From an uncultured Prevotella sp. (GTDB lineage Bacteria; Bacteroidota; Bacteroidia; Bacteroidales; Bacteroidaceae): DNA of 64,000 bases. Where the stretch lies: positions 1-64,000 of the forward strand of contig CAMQBR010000001.1 of assembly GCA_946999045.1 (NCBI GenBank), written 5' to 3'. The number at the start of each line of letters is the position of its first letter. The stretch's first letter is position 1. The translations under genes were made by a program, and so were the position numbers. Under the pieces are notes generated by a model. That model did no database searches, was not told the DNA's origin, and was given only the letters and a program-made list of their open reading frames with translations. This document shows positions 17,639 to 28,300 of the stretch, piece by piece.

Positions 17639-17747
17639 ACACTTTATTTTAGAAGTGGGCAGCATGGTAACACAATATTTATACAATACATCTACTTTTT
17701 TGCAGATAAAAGATAACAAAAGCAGATGTTTATAATAAATTCTTTTG

Positions 17748-17755
17748 TATTTTTG
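17748..17755 (+). promoter_or_regulatory. -7 box for the rpoN operon
   Basis: TATTTTTG gives a predicted start near 17762. An upstream in-frame ATG at 17726 lies before this point, so translation should begin at 17819. Confidence 0.6.
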
Positions 17756-17818
17756 CAATATATTATTTCCCTTCTCAAAAGGAAAGCAATAAATCGTACA
17801 AAATCTCGATATAGCATT

Positions 17819-19315
17819 ATGGCTCAAAAACTCGTACAGGAACAAGTACAAAAGCAACAGCAGGTACAACGACTCTCACAGCAGCAAATGTTGCAAGTGA
17901 AGTTGCTGGAGATGCCTTTGACTGAACTGGAGGAGAGTGTGAATGCCGAATTGGATGACAATCCTGCATTGGAAAAGACCGAATATGAAGATAATAGTCA
18001 TCATGAAGTAGACACTCCAACCAATGAAGAGGAAAACTTTGAGCAACAAACCGAACGCGAAGAACGGGAGGATGCACTGGATAAAGCTTTGGAGAATATT
18101 GGGCGAGATGACGAAATGCCCGATACTTATATGGGATATCACCCACAGGATAATGCCGATTACGAAGAGATAGTGTATGGAGATACTACTTCTTTCTACG
18201 ATAAACTGAAGGAACAAATGGGTATGGAAGCTCTGTCTGATGAAGAAAGCGATATTATGGAATATCTTATTGGCTCACTGGATGATGACGGATATCTAAG
18301 AAAAGACCTCGATACCCTTAGCGATGAGTTGGCTATTTACCATAATATTGATGTTTCTACCCAACAGATAGAAAATATATTGCACATACTTCAAAGCTTC
18401 GACCCCGCTGGCATTGGAGCCCGTTCGCTACAAGAGTGCTTGTTCCTACAAATAGAACGTCGACCCGCCAGCAAGTTAAAAGATGCTTTGAAAGAGATAA
18501 TAACCCATTATTTTGATGCTTTTACTAAAAAGCATTGGCACAAAATACAAGCTGACATGAACCTGAATGATGTGCAAGTAGCTACCATTCAGAAGGAAAT
18601 ACAAAAACTTAATCCGAAGCCAGGAGCTTCTTTGGGCGAGACATTGGGCAGAAACGTTCAACAAATCACCCCCGATTTTATCATTGATGTTGATGACAAC
18701 AATAACAACATATCATTTACATTAAACCAAGGACATATACCCGATTTAACCATTTCTCCTATGTTTGCCGACATGATAAACACTTACAAAACCAATAAGG
18801 GTAACATGAACAGGCAGGAGAAAGAGGCCCTGCTCTATGCCAAACAAAAGGTAGAAAAGGCGCAAGGCTTTATAGAAGCTATCAAACAACGACAACAAAC
18901 CTTATATAATACCATGTGGGCAATTATACAATGGCAAAAAAAATTTTTTATTGATGGAGATGAGGCCGACCTTAAGCCTATGATTTTGAAAGATATTGCC
19001 GACAAAACAGGCTTGGATATATCTACCATTTCGCGCGTTAGCAATATGAAATATGCGCAAACCAAATGGGGAACATTTCCACTAAGATTTTTCTTTACAG
19101 AAGGATATACCACCGAAGAGGGCGAAGAACTATCTACCAGAAAGATAAAAATGGAATTAAAAGATGTAATTGAACACGAAGACAAACACAAACCAATGAG
19201 CGATGAAGCCCTAGCAAAAAAAATGAAGAAAAGGGGGTATCCCGTTGCTCGGCGCACCATTGCCAAATATAGAGAACAATTAGGCATATCGGTAGCCCGA
19301 CTTAGAAAGAAATAG
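17819..19315 (+). CDS. rpoN: RNA polymerase sigma-54 factor
   Basis: A 498-residue sigma-54. The Gln- and Leu-rich region I (MAQKLVQEQVQKQQQVQRLS, through LEMPLTELEESV) contacts enhancer-binding proteins. A long acidic region II follows, then the core-binding domain (EYLIGSLDDDGYL onward). The RpoN box ARRTIAKYRE, at about residues 477-486, contacts the -24 promoter element. The start is set by the promoter at 17748 and by the conserved MAQKL opening. No sigma-54 activator is encoded in this window. PAP2, purE and ispG follow with short gaps. Confidence 0.95.
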   Translation: MAQKLVQEQVQKQQQVQRLSQQQMLQVKLLEMPLTELEESVNAELDDNPALEKTEYEDNSHHEVDTPTNEEENFEQQTEREEREDALDKALENIGRDDEMPDTYMGYHPQDNADYEEIVYGDTTSFYDKLKEQMGMEALSDEESDIMEYLIGSLDDDGYLRKDLDTLSDELAIYHNIDVSTQQIENILHILQSFDPAGIGARSLQECLFLQIERRPASKLKDALKEIITHYFDAFTKKHWHKIQADMNLNDVQVATIQKEIQKLNPKPGASLGETLGRNVQQITPDFIIDVDDNNNNISFTLNQGHIPDLTISPMFADMINTYKTNKGNMNRQEKEALLYAKQKVEKAQGFIEAIKQRQQTLYNTMWAIIQWQKKFFIDGDEADLKPMILKDIADKTGLDISTISRVSNMKYAQTKWGTFPLRFFFTEGYTTEEGEELSTRKIKMELKDVIEHEDKHKPMSDEALAKKMKKRGYPVARRTIAKYREQLGISVARLRKK

Positions 19316-19330
19316 GAAGAAAAGAATAAT

Positions 19331-19951
19331 ATGGTACAAAAAGATATCATAACAACGGCAAAGGTGATGAGCCTTATCTTCACACCTTTTTATTTGCCTA
19401 TAACAGGATTGTTAGCTTTGTTTTTTTTAAGCTATCTTAACGACCTTATTCCGTGGTATTACAAGCTAACGGTTATGATGTTGGTTTATATTTTTACGGT
19501 ATTGCTGCCCACATTTCTTATTCATCTGTACCGTAAATATCAAGGATGGACGCTCTTAGAATTAGGTATAAAAGAGAGAAGAATGGTGCCATATATTATC
19601 TCTATCGTGTGTTACTTTGCTTGTTACTACATTCTTAACCTGTACCACACCCCTCGTTTTATTAGCATTGTTGTAATAACGGCTCTCGCCATACAAATTA
19701 TCTGCGCCATTATTAACGTATGGTGGAAAATATCAACCCACTCGGCAGCTATTGGTGGCGTTACAGGAGCTTTGTTGTCGTTTGCTTTAATATTTCAGTT
19801 TAATCCTACATGGTGGCTCTGTCTGGCTCTTTTTTTGTCGGGCATGGTAGGCACCAGCAGAATGATATTACGCCAACATAGTTTATCACAGGTACTTGCA
19901 GGGTACTTTGTAGGACTGTTATTGGCTGCGTTTATAATTTTAATGTTATAA
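19331..19951 (+). CDS. PAP2-superfamily membrane phosphatase
   Basis: A 206-residue polytopic membrane protein with about six hydrophobic helices. It carries the later two phosphatase motifs, STHSAAIGG (His around residue 139) and TSRMILRQHSLSQVLAG (Arg and His around 177 and 183). The usual first motif (KxxxxxxRP) is not clear. Family members dephosphorylate phosphatidic acid, undecaprenyl diphosphate or lipid A. It starts 16 bp after rpoN and 27 bp before purE. Confidence 0.8.
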   Translation: MVQKDIITTAKVMSLIFTPFYLPITGLLALFFLSYLNDLIPWYYKLTVMMLVYIFTVLLPTFLIHLYRKYQGWTLLELGIKERRMVPYIISIVCYFACYYILNLYHTPRFISIVVITALAIQIICAIINVWWKISTHSAAIGGVTGALLSFALIFQFNPTWWLCLALFLSGMVGTSRMILRQHSLSQVLAGYFVGLLLAAFIILML

Positions 19952-19977
19952 ATATTCTTTATAAAAACAATATAAAC

Positions 19978-20487
19978 ATGAAACCATTAGTAAGTATTAT
20001 TATGGGTAGTACAAGTGATTTACCCATTATGGAAAAAGCATGCAAGTTTCTAAATGATATGCAGATACCCTTCGAGGTAAATGCCCTGTCGGCTCATCGT
20101 ACTCCCACAGCCGTAGAAGCATTTGCAAAAGGAACTACCGATAGAGGTATCAAGGTTATAATAGCTGCTGCTGGTATGGCTGCAGCCCTGCCAGGAGTCA
20201 TCGCTGCCAACACCACCTTACCTGTGATAGGTGTTCCTATTAAGGGTATGTTAGACGGCTTAGATGCCATGCTCAGTATCATACAGATGCCACCAGGTAT
20301 ACCCGTTGCTACAGTAGGCGTCAATGGGGCCATGAATGCCGCCATACTCGCTGCAGAAATGTTAGCACTCACAGATGAGAATATTGCACAAAAGGTAAAA
20401 GAATACAAAGCAGGACTGGGGGCTAAAATAACCAAAGCTAATGCTGATTTAGCTGAAATAAAAGAGTACAAATACAAAACGAATTAA
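19978..20487 (+). CDS. purE: N5-carboxyaminoimidazole ribonucleotide mutase (PurE class I)
   Basis: A 169-residue protein with the full PurE signature: IMGSTSDLPIMEKACKFL at the start, the catalytic-histidine segment ALSAHRTPT (His41), and the glycine-rich AAAGMAAALPGVIAA. It converts N5-CAIR to CAIR in purine synthesis and forms an octamer in the cytoplasm. It lies in a run with rpoN, the PAP2 gene and ispG, with a 15-bp gap to ispG. Confidence 0.96.
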   Translation: MKPLVSIIMGSTSDLPIMEKACKFLNDMQIPFEVNALSAHRTPTAVEAFAKGTTDRGIKVIIAAAGMAAALPGVIAANTTLPVIGVPIKGMLDGLDAMLSIIQMPPGIPVATVGVNGAMNAAILAAEMLALTDENIAQKVKEYKAGLGAKITKANADLAEIKEYKYKTN

Positions 20488-20501
20488 CAGGGATTGTACG
20501 C

Positions 20502-22316
20502 ATGATAGATCTTTTTAATTATCAACGTCGAAAATCTACGGTAGTACATGTCGGCAGTATTAATATAGGTGGCAACAATCCTATACGCATACAATCAATG
20601 ACTACCACCAATACCAATGATACAGAGGCATGTGTAAAGCAGGCTGAACGTATTATCAAGGCTGGTGGGGAATTGGTAAGACTTACTACACAAGGCAAAA
20701 AAGAGGCTGAAAACCTAAAGAATATCAATGCCACTCTGCGTGCTGACGGCTACCAAACACCTTTGGTAGCCGATGTACACTTTAATGCTAATGTGGCTGA
20801 TGTTGCCGCATTGTATGCCGAGAAAGTACGTATCAATCCAGGAAATTATGTAGATCCTGCCAGAAAGTTCATCAAATTAGAATATACCAATGAAGAGTAT
20901 GAGCAGGAACTCAAGAAGATAGAAAAACGATTTGTACCATTTCTCAATATTTGCAAAGCCAACCACACTGCTATTCGTATTGGTGTAAACCACGGATCGC
21001 TATCAGACAGAATTAGAAACCGCTATGGCGATACCCCCGAAGGCATTGTAGAAAGCTGCATGGAGTTTTTGCGTATCTGCAAAAAAGAACAGTTTGACAA
21101 CGTGATTATCTCTATCAAAGCCAGCAATACGGTGGTAATGGTACAATCGGTTAGGCTATTGGTTGATGCTATGGACAAAAAGGATATGCACTATCCCTTA
21201 CACTTAGGCGTAACAGAAGCTGGCGAAGGCGAAGACGGACGTATTAAAAGTGCTGTAGGCATAGGTGCTTTGCTGGCAGATGGCATAGGCGATACCATTA
21301 GAGTTTCGTTGTCTGAAGACCCTGAATACGAAATTCCTGTGGCTAAGCACTTAGCTGATTACGTGGCTCAGCGTACTGGACACCTCATAATTCCTGCTGA
21401 AGCTAATAAGAATTTTGATTATCTACATCCCAAGCGTCGTACCACTCGTGCTGCTGGTAACATTGGCGGGAGCAATCTTCCCGTGGTTATTACCACAAAA
21501 GAAGGCAGCAAAGCTGATTATATTTATGTGGGTTCAAAAGTGCCAGAAGATACTACTAAACGTCAATATATTGTAGATTACAATGCTTATACGGGCAAAG
21601 AGAACACTTATCCTATCTTCCCATCTATGGCAATGCCATTTATCGGCACCATCAAAGCCGCTGTTAAGTTCTTGGTATTGAAATTTGGAACGCCAACAGA
21701 AGAGTATGTTGCTTGCCTAAAAGCGCATCCAGAAGTTGTTGTGATATGTGTAAGCAATCATCAAAACAGAGTAGGAGAGCAGCGCGCTTTGGTTCACGAA
21801 ATGATGAATAACGGACTGTTTAATCCTGTAGTATTTGCAGAGATGTACCAACTTAGCAACAAAAGAGATTTCCAACTGGACGCTTCGGCTGATATGGGTG
21901 CACTGATGGTTGACGGACTAACTGATGGTATTTGGCTAATGAATAACGGAACATTGGAACATAGCGTAATAGAAGATACGGCATTTAATATCTTGCAAGC
22001 TGGCAGACTGCGCATGAGCAAGACTGAATATATTAGTTGTCCTGGATGTGGCAGAACACTTTACAATCTACAACAAACCATTGCACGCATCAAAGATGCC
22101 ACCCAAGATCTAAAAGGTCTTAAGATTGGTATCATGGGATGCATTGTTAATGGCCCTGGAGAAATGGCAGATGCCGATTATGGGTATGTAGGTGCTGGAC
22201 CAGGACGTGTATCTCTCTACCGCAAACAAACATGTGTAGAGAGAGCTATTCCTACAGAAGAGGCAGTAGAACACTTAATGAAACTAATTAGAGACGACAA
22301 AGAAAACGCAAAATAA
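20502..22316 (+). CDS. ispG: 4-hydroxy-3-methylbut-2-enyl diphosphate synthase, long form
   Basis: A 604-residue protein, the long IspG form found in Bacteroidota and plants, with an extra domain inserted between the TIM barrel and the iron-sulfur domain. The barrel opens with PIRIQSMTTTNTNDTEACVK. The [4Fe-4S] ligands are Cys513 and Cys516 in CPGCGRT and Cys547 in GCIVNGPGE, where Glu554 is also conserved. It reduces MEcPP to HMBPP in the MEP isoprenoid pathway and needs ferredoxin or flavodoxin. A strong terminator follows. Confidence 0.97.
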   Translation: MIDLFNYQRRKSTVVHVGSINIGGNNPIRIQSMTTTNTNDTEACVKQAERIIKAGGELVRLTTQGKKEAENLKNINATLRADGYQTPLVADVHFNANVADVAALYAEKVRINPGNYVDPARKFIKLEYTNEEYEQELKKIEKRFVPFLNICKANHTAIRIGVNHGSLSDRIRNRYGDTPEGIVESCMEFLRICKKEQFDNVIISIKASNTVVMVQSVRLLVDAMDKKDMHYPLHLGVTEAGEGEDGRIKSAVGIGALLADGIGDTIRVSLSEDPEYEIPVAKHLADYVAQRTGHLIIPAEANKNFDYLHPKRRTTRAAGNIGGSNLPVVITTKEGSKADYIYVGSKVPEDTTKRQYIVDYNAYTGKENTYPIFPSMAMPFIGTIKAAVKFLVLKFGTPTEEYVACLKAHPEVVVICVSNHQNRVGEQRALVHEMMNNGLFNPVVFAEMYQLSNKRDFQLDASADMGALMVDGLTDGIWLMNNGTLEHSVIEDTAFNILQAGRLRMSKTEYISCPGCGRTLYNLQQTIARIKDATQDLKGLKIGIMGCIVNGPGEMADADYGYVGAGPGRVSLYRKQTCVERAIPTEEAVEHLMKLIRDDKENAK

Positions 22317-22331
22317 TACGTAGGTATTCAA

Positions 22332-22395
22332 AAAAATGGGGCATAAACACATAACTAACACCGTGTTGTTAGTTATGTGTTTATGTCCCATTTTT
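22332..22395. terminator. long 29-bp hairpin, bidirectional terminator
   Basis: The arms 22332-22360 and 22367-22395 are complementary over 29 bases with one mismatch (a single G/A difference), separated by a 6-nt loop. Each arm ends in five T on its own strand. It lies between the convergent ispG and lipoprotein genes. Confidence 0.85.
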
Positions 22396-22412
22396 ATGTA
22401 ATCAAAGCTAAA

Positions 22413-23693
22413 CTATTTGGCTTTCTTAAAGTACAGTCGCAGTGGTATATCTAACATGAAAGGTGCTTCTCCATAAATTTCTTTCCATGTATTGAGCGTC
22501 TCTTTCCAGTTACCAACGGTTGGTTCATAATCATAAACTGAAAGCTCTAATATCTTTTCTTTTTTCTTATTAGTTATCAAGCGCATACCTATCAAGGCTG
22601 GACGAATACTGCTTTGAGCCTCATCAAAGGCTACATTGGCTTTTGCCAACTGATATTCTGACAGAGAAATCATAGGTGGACGTCCCATCTCATACTCTAC
22701 CAAAGCCATTTCACGCTCCCCCATAAACTTAGCATATACAGGAGCGATGAAATAATTTTTAAGTTTTCCTTTAAACTGTGGCGTAATATTATAACCAACA
22801 GTAGGAGTACCTTCTATCAACAACCTATCTGTTTTTACGGTATCTACCAATAATTTAGCATCACAATCATAACTACCTTTTATCCATTTATCATTAGAAA
22901 CACCCTGAAATATCCACGCACCTGATACGTTTACAGGCCCTACAATATGGATATCAAGAGTGGGATACTGCCCTTCAGCAAACCCATTGCTGGCGGCTAA
23001 ACGTAACACTATATGGTCTTTTCCTATCTCATACTTTAAAAACTCAATAGTAAAACTACCTTTATCTTTGTTAGGTTTGAACAACACTTCATTGTTATTT
23101 TCCTTAAACTTAAAGTGCACACCTTCTACAGCAGTTGATTTAGGATCAACTGATACTCTCAATCTTGTTTTCTTATTAAATGAGAATTTTTCTCCTAAAG
23201 CCGTTTGTAACTTCACCTCACAAGTCTTAGACAAGCCCAGTTCTGCTTCTTCTTCTGTAAAAGAATAGGTATTTTTGCCCAACAACCTTACTTCAACATA
23301 ATTAAGAGCACCTATCTTTACACCTTCTACAGCATCTAAAGTAAGCAAAAAAGCCTTAGGCTTAGACTCCGTCTTGCGTGTTACCACCAAAAAGGCAACA
23401 GAGTCGCCCTTGTGTAGCATAAAGGCATTGTCAGACAATTCAAAGTCCTGATGCTGTACTGCACCTAATTTTGACGACACATGGAAAGGTATTCGAACAT
23501 CATGGGCTGCCTTTCCCTCTGTAACGATAGCCACTCTCACGGTATCACCCACTTTATTCCCCAAAGTATAGCGTGGAATATCCAAACTCAACTCGGTTTG
23601 ATTGCCATTACTATCACTCTGAGAACACGATACTGCTATCACATTCAAGAGAAATAAAAAACTTATTGAAAATATCTTTTTTATCTTCATCAT
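22413..23693 (-). CDS. surface lipoprotein with two Calx-beta/DUF4843-like domains
   Basis: A 426-residue lipoprotein (lipobox AVSC, mature Cys near residue 23). Two beta-sandwich-like repeats can be seen. The first runs from GDTVRVAIVTEGKAAHDVRIP through GAVQHQDFEL; the second from KTRLRVSVDPKSTAVEGVHF. They resemble DUF4843 or Calx-beta-like modules often found downstream of SusD genes. A C-terminal domain (about 255-426) is not recognised. It is the last gene of the six-gene peptidase/SusCD operon, 8 bp after the small lipoprotein. A role as an accessory surface-binding or presentation protein is inferred. Confidence 0.75.
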   Translation of the reverse strand: MMKIKKIFSISFLFLLNVIAVSCSQSDSNGNQTELSLDIPRYTLGNKVGDTVRVAIVTEGKAAHDVRIPFHVSSKLGAVQHQDFELSDNAFMLHKGDSVAFLVVTRKTESKPKAFLLTLDAVEGVKIGALNYVEVRLLGKNTYSFTEEEAELGLSKTCEVKLQTALGEKFSFNKKTRLRVSVDPKSTAVEGVHFKFKENNNEVLFKPNKDKGSFTIEFLKYEIGKDHIVLRLAASNGFAEGQYPTLDIHIVGPVNVSGAWIFQGVSNDKWIKGSYDCDAKLLVDTVKTDRLLIEGTPTVGYNITPQFKGKLKNYFIAPVYAKFMGEREMALVEYEMGRPPMISLSEYQLAKANVAFDEAQSSIRPALIGMRLITNKKKEKILELSVYDYEPTVGNWKETLNTWKEIYGEAPFMLDIPLRLYFKKAK

Positions 23694-23701
23694 CGTCTTA
23701 T

Positions 23702-23926
23702 TTACGGATTAGTAGATTTGTTATACTCATCTTTAATGGCATCAACCGCAGTCTTTTCATCAGCAGACAACTTCTCTGGACTAGGCAGTTTGTAGGTTTT
23801 ATACATATTAGTTTTTTCTTCTTTCTGAGGTACTTCATCCTCTTTTTGGCATGATGTAATTATCATAGTAGCAGTGAAAAGCACTGCTATCAACATCAAA
23901 AGTTTGATATATCTTTTCATTGTCAT
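23702..23926 (-). CDS. small lipoprotein, 74 residues
   Basis: The signal peptide ends in lipobox ITSC, giving a mature peptide of about 48 residues that is rich in Glu and Lys (CQKEDEVPQKEEKTNMYKTY) and has no recognisable fold. The signal and its tight placement (11 bp after susD, 8 bp before the large lipoprotein) argue that it is real. Translation may begin at the second Met. The function is unknown. Confidence 0.7.
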   Translation of the reverse strand: MTMKRYIKLLMLIAVLFTATMIITSCQKEDEVPQKEEKTNMYKTYKLPSPEKLSADEKTAVDAIKDEYNKSTNP

Positions 23927-23937
23927 TACTCTTTTTC

Positions 23938-25338
23938 TTAATTTGTAATTATTTCTTCATAACCAGGGTTCTGCTTAATACCACTAATCTTTTCCAATTC
24001 AGATATTGGAATAGGGAAGGTGTACATATATTTGAGTGTAGTATACTTCATAGACTGATAAGCTGTCCAAAATACAGGAGAGCCATTGCGCTTCAATTCA
24101 AAAAATCTGTCACCTTCGAAGAATAACTCTTTACGCCTTTCACCTAAGATAGCTGCCATCAAGCGCGTTAAGGACTTACCCTCAGCATCTACCGTTATCA
24201 GCTCCATATCATTGATAGCAGGCAGTGTTTGCAATGTATAAGCCTTGCAATCTTTAATACGATCCCGACGTAGCTCATTGAGTTGCGCCAACGCCTCCTG
24301 CACTTTACCTAAATGAGCGTAACATTCAGCTTGCATCAGCTTAAATTCTTCCGACCGCATTCCACAAAAAATAGTTTTCACAGCCATCCGCATATTGTCT
24401 ACATACATCTTGTATCGCACATCATTTGCCGTGTCGTTAGATGAAAAATAGCTTAAAAAACGCTGACTGACAGGACGATATTTAATAGTTAACAATGAAG
24501 CTACTAAGTCGCTGTTCATACCAGATGATGTTCTGTACGACTTAATAAGCTGGTTGCTCCCTAACTTAAAAGGCTCCCTCATTACCTTGGCATAATTGCC
24601 AAGTTGCAAGATAGGATAGGCTTTTAACAGCCCTTGTGTTAGTGGCAGCACCTTATCCCATTGTTCAGTCCAAAAGTATAAACGAGCCAAATAGCCTCGG
24701 CTTACATTTTCAGTAAAGCGATAAAGATCATTGTGGGAATGATAAGAGATGGCTTTTTGCAAATCAGATGCAATGAAATCAACGGTTTGTTGCATAGAAC
24801 TCCTGATTGGCCTATCTTCCAAACTAAAGGTTTTCACCAACGGCAAGCCCAACTGAGCATCCATCTTTCCTTTTTCTGGAGCTTCACAATAGCATCTTAG
24901 TAATTGATAATAGCACACGGCACGCATACTATAGGCGGTTGCCAACATAGTATTGGCATCTTTAGAACCGTCATCCTTTAGGTTGTCTATCACAATATTG
25001 CAATCACGTATCACCTCATATAAGCGCATATACATTGTAATAGTATATGGACCAGAGAGATAGTTACCCACATAAAAGCTCAAACTTTGACCGCCTTTTT
25101 GTGTCAAACAGGCTTCAAAATCATCGCCACAGCCTGTATCATATGTAACAAGGGTTGATATATTACCCACTAACAGGTTATCACTTCCCTCATCAATATC
25201 GTTCAAATGATTATGAAGCAGAGCAGAAAACTCCTCTGGAGTCTTTGGAACTATTTTCCCGTATGGCTTAATATCCAAAAAATTGTCGCACGACAGCAGC
25301 GACATTGCTATAAATATAACAAAATATATATTTTTCAT
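23938..25338 (-). CDS. SusD/RagB-family nutrient-binding lipoprotein
   Basis: A 466-residue lipoprotein with lipobox LLSC. The N-terminal DNFLDIKPYGKIVPKTPEEF and the TPR-like helices (AYSMRAVCYYQLLRCY at about 125-140) are typical of SusD proteins. The C-terminal FEGDRFFELKRNG is the usual family signature. SusD lids sit on the SusC channel at the outer membrane and capture oligosaccharides or peptides. The peptidases in the same operon favour a peptide ligand. It is 14 bp after susC. Confidence 0.92.
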   Translation of the reverse strand: MKNIYFVIFIAMSLLSCDNFLDIKPYGKIVPKTPEEFSALLHNHLNDIDEGSDNLLVGNISTLVTYDTGCGDDFEACLTQKGGQSLSFYVGNYLSGPYTITMYMRLYEVIRDCNIVIDNLKDDGSKDANTMLATAYSMRAVCYYQLLRCYCEAPEKGKMDAQLGLPLVKTFSLEDRPIRSSMQQTVDFIASDLQKAISYHSHNDLYRFTENVSRGYLARLYFWTEQWDKVLPLTQGLLKAYPILQLGNYAKVMREPFKLGSNQLIKSYRTSSGMNSDLVASLLTIKYRPVSQRFLSYFSSNDTANDVRYKMYVDNMRMAVKTIFCGMRSEEFKLMQAECYAHLGKVQEALAQLNELRRDRIKDCKAYTLQTLPAINDMELITVDAEGKSLTRLMAAILGERRKELFFEGDRFFELKRNGSPVFWTAYQSMKYTTLKYMYTFPIPISELEKISGIKQNPGYEEIITN

Positions 25339-25352
25339 ATTGTATCTTTTTA

Positions 25353-28300
25353 TTAAAAGCCAACCAATACACCCATTGAGAAACTACGTGCCATAGGGTA
25401 TACTGCCCCTGGACTTTCGGGGTCTAAGCCCGAGTAGTTGGTAAAGGTATAAATATTGTCGGCTATAAACGACACGTTTAATGATCTCAATCCAATGCGC
25501 TGTATCAACTTATTGTTAAAACTATAAGCCAGACTCAACGAACCTATTTTCAAGTAAGATACATCTTCGAGCATAGAAGCTCGCACAATACTTTCGGCAG
25601 ATACAATGTAATTATCCAATCCATAATACTTACCATAGCGGTCAAGAATACGCGGATGTGCATCTGTTCTGTGGTTTGCAGGAGTCCAGCGGTTTACTAC
25701 ATCACGCACTACATTGAGATGATTTACATACAAATCGTTCACCTGAGTAGGGATATATTCTACCTTGGTACCCTGTACAGAACCATAATATACAGGGCAT
25801 TTAATCTCATTAATAATCTTTCCACCCAATGAGAACGAACCTGCCAAACTCATAGAGATTTGCTTATACGATAACGTCATACTGTATCCGCCATTCGTTG
25901 GTGCGTTAGAAGTACCCAAATAAAATCTGTAATTATCGGCATTATTATGGTCGGCTGCCGTTTCAAACACAGCATCAGGGCGGACTTCATAGGTAATCAT
26001 ACCCAAACGGCGGTCTATCTCTTTTACTTTACCACTGAAAATAGCTCCAATAGGATAACCTACATACACACCTTCAGACAAGCCCGATGTTACCGACTTA
26101 TATTCTAACAAGCGGTTTCTGTTGTAAGCAACATTGCCAGATACAAAAAAATTCCAGTTTTTACTCTTGATAACACCTGCCGAGAGGGTTAACTCTGCAC
26201 CTGTATTAGATAGTTTTGAGGTATTGAAAGCCTGACGCTGAAAGCCAGTACTGTAAGGGATAAACACATCTGATACCACATCGCTGGTAATACGTTTGTA
26301 CACTTCGCCTATCAAACGAATGCGGTCGTTGAACAATCCCATATCAACAGACAACTTCATATCGCAAGTTTTCTCCCAACGAAGATTAGGATTAGGAGCT
26401 TTCTTGATAAATCCCATACGATAATAGTCGGTATCTGTCTTGCGGAACGATTGCCTGTAGTCCATCACTAACTGCGGATAAACCGACTTGTTGATATTAC
26501 CTGTAAAACCATATGCCGTGCGTACCGACAAACTACTAATCACCGATTTTAACTTAGCCATAAACGCTTCTTGATCAACATTCCAAGACAAGCCCAATGA
26601 TCCTGTAGGATTAAACTGCTCTTTGCTACCAAAATTGTTGCTACCATCTGTTCTTCCTGTAAACGAAACAATGTAACGATTATTATAAACATAATCGGCA
26701 GAGAAGTAGAATGACGCAAAACGATCCTCAACAATATTTTGTCCAGACAGATTATCAATGAGCAAAGCATAGCGTTTCAAGTCGTTATACTTAAATTCTT
26801 TACTCTCTGGGAACACTGGCATAGCCGAATTACCCGATACAGGGTCGTATCCATAACATTTGGTATAAATACTTTTGATATATTGTCCACGCACCTCAGC
26901 TCCCAACAAACTACTGAAATAATGTTTATCCTTAAAAGTATTAAAGTAATGTAGCTGTCCACGAACATTATAACTGCTGTTATATGATGAGCTTTGTGCT
27001 ATAGACGAGTATATTCTCTTTGAAGAAATATCGCCCTGATCGAATGGCCTATCTATCCAAGCTGCGTAAGTATGCTTACCTAACACGTTATTGCCGTTAT
27101 TCGTAGTATAACTATAAGAAGCCAAACCCTCAAAACAAAGATTATTAAGTATGTTAATACTGAGATTTCCAATAACCGTTGACGAAAAGTTTTGGGTCTT
27201 ACTTAATGTTTCATCCAGCTCGCGCATAATATTAAACCCATTGTCTGGCAGGGGAGAGAGCGATTTACCGCCATTTACAAGTCCTATACTTTGATAGGTC
27301 ATGTCGGGGGTATAGTTACCATGTTCATCGTATGGACGCTCATAAGGGTTAGCAAAATAAGCATATTTAAATAAGTCAACAACCAGCGAAGGACTATTAG
27401 ATGTTTGCCAACCTAGGTCTAATGACAATCCTAACTTAATGCGTTTGGTAGGCTTCATATCCAATTTCGAATTGATACTGTAATGCGAATAATCGGTTTT
27501 CTTTACCAATCCTACATTATCTAAATAGCCCAATGATATATAATAAGTACTTTTATCTGTACCTCCAGACAACGATAAGTTATGACTTTGCGATAGAGAA
27601 TTACGAAAAAGTTCATCAAACCAGTTCGTTGTATGGCTTCCCAAACGCTCTATCTCGGCATCTTGCTGCTCTTTGGTCATACCTTTATAAGGACCATAGC
27701 CTGATCGTATCATACCTACAGCGCCAATAACAGGATAACGTTCCTTTTTGCTAAAATAAGGAAGAGAAAACTCTTTCCACAATTCTTGCTCCCAAGACAG
27801 CTTCTCCTGAGAGTTCATTAAGTTGAGCGAACGTGGCGGACGAGTAACCATGGTGGCATTGATAGAGTAGTTGATGCGTAACTTTCCTGCTACACCTCGT
27901 TTAGTTGTTACCACAATAACACCTCCAGCAGCACGAGAACCATAGATAGCTGCTGCCGAAGCATCCTTCAACACAGTAACACTCTCTATATCATTAGGAT
28001 TAATACCAGCAATACCAGTGGCAAAAATATCACTAAAGTTGTTCTGTAACATTTGAGCCTTAGATATTACAGGAAAATCTTTTTGCAAAGGAACACCATC
28101 TACTACCCACAACGGATCGGCATTACCCGTAATGGTATTGATACCACGTATGCGCACTTTAGCAGTTTCTCCAGGGCGTCCTGATACCGCCTTAATGTCA
28201 ACACCAGCCATTTTTCCTTTTAACAACATATCAAGATTGGCAGTAGGATTCTTGTCCAAATCCTTAGCAGTAATGGTAGCTACCGAACCTGTTACACGCT

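Noticed and set aside
17726..17818. N-terminal extension of rpoN
   Set aside because: The start would precede the predicted transcription start; MAQKL at 17819 is the usual sigma-54 opening.
17603..17869. N-terminal extension of the histidine phosphatase
   Set aside because: It runs through the -7 box at 17631 and into the start of divergent rpoN; the signal peptide at 17602 marks the true start.
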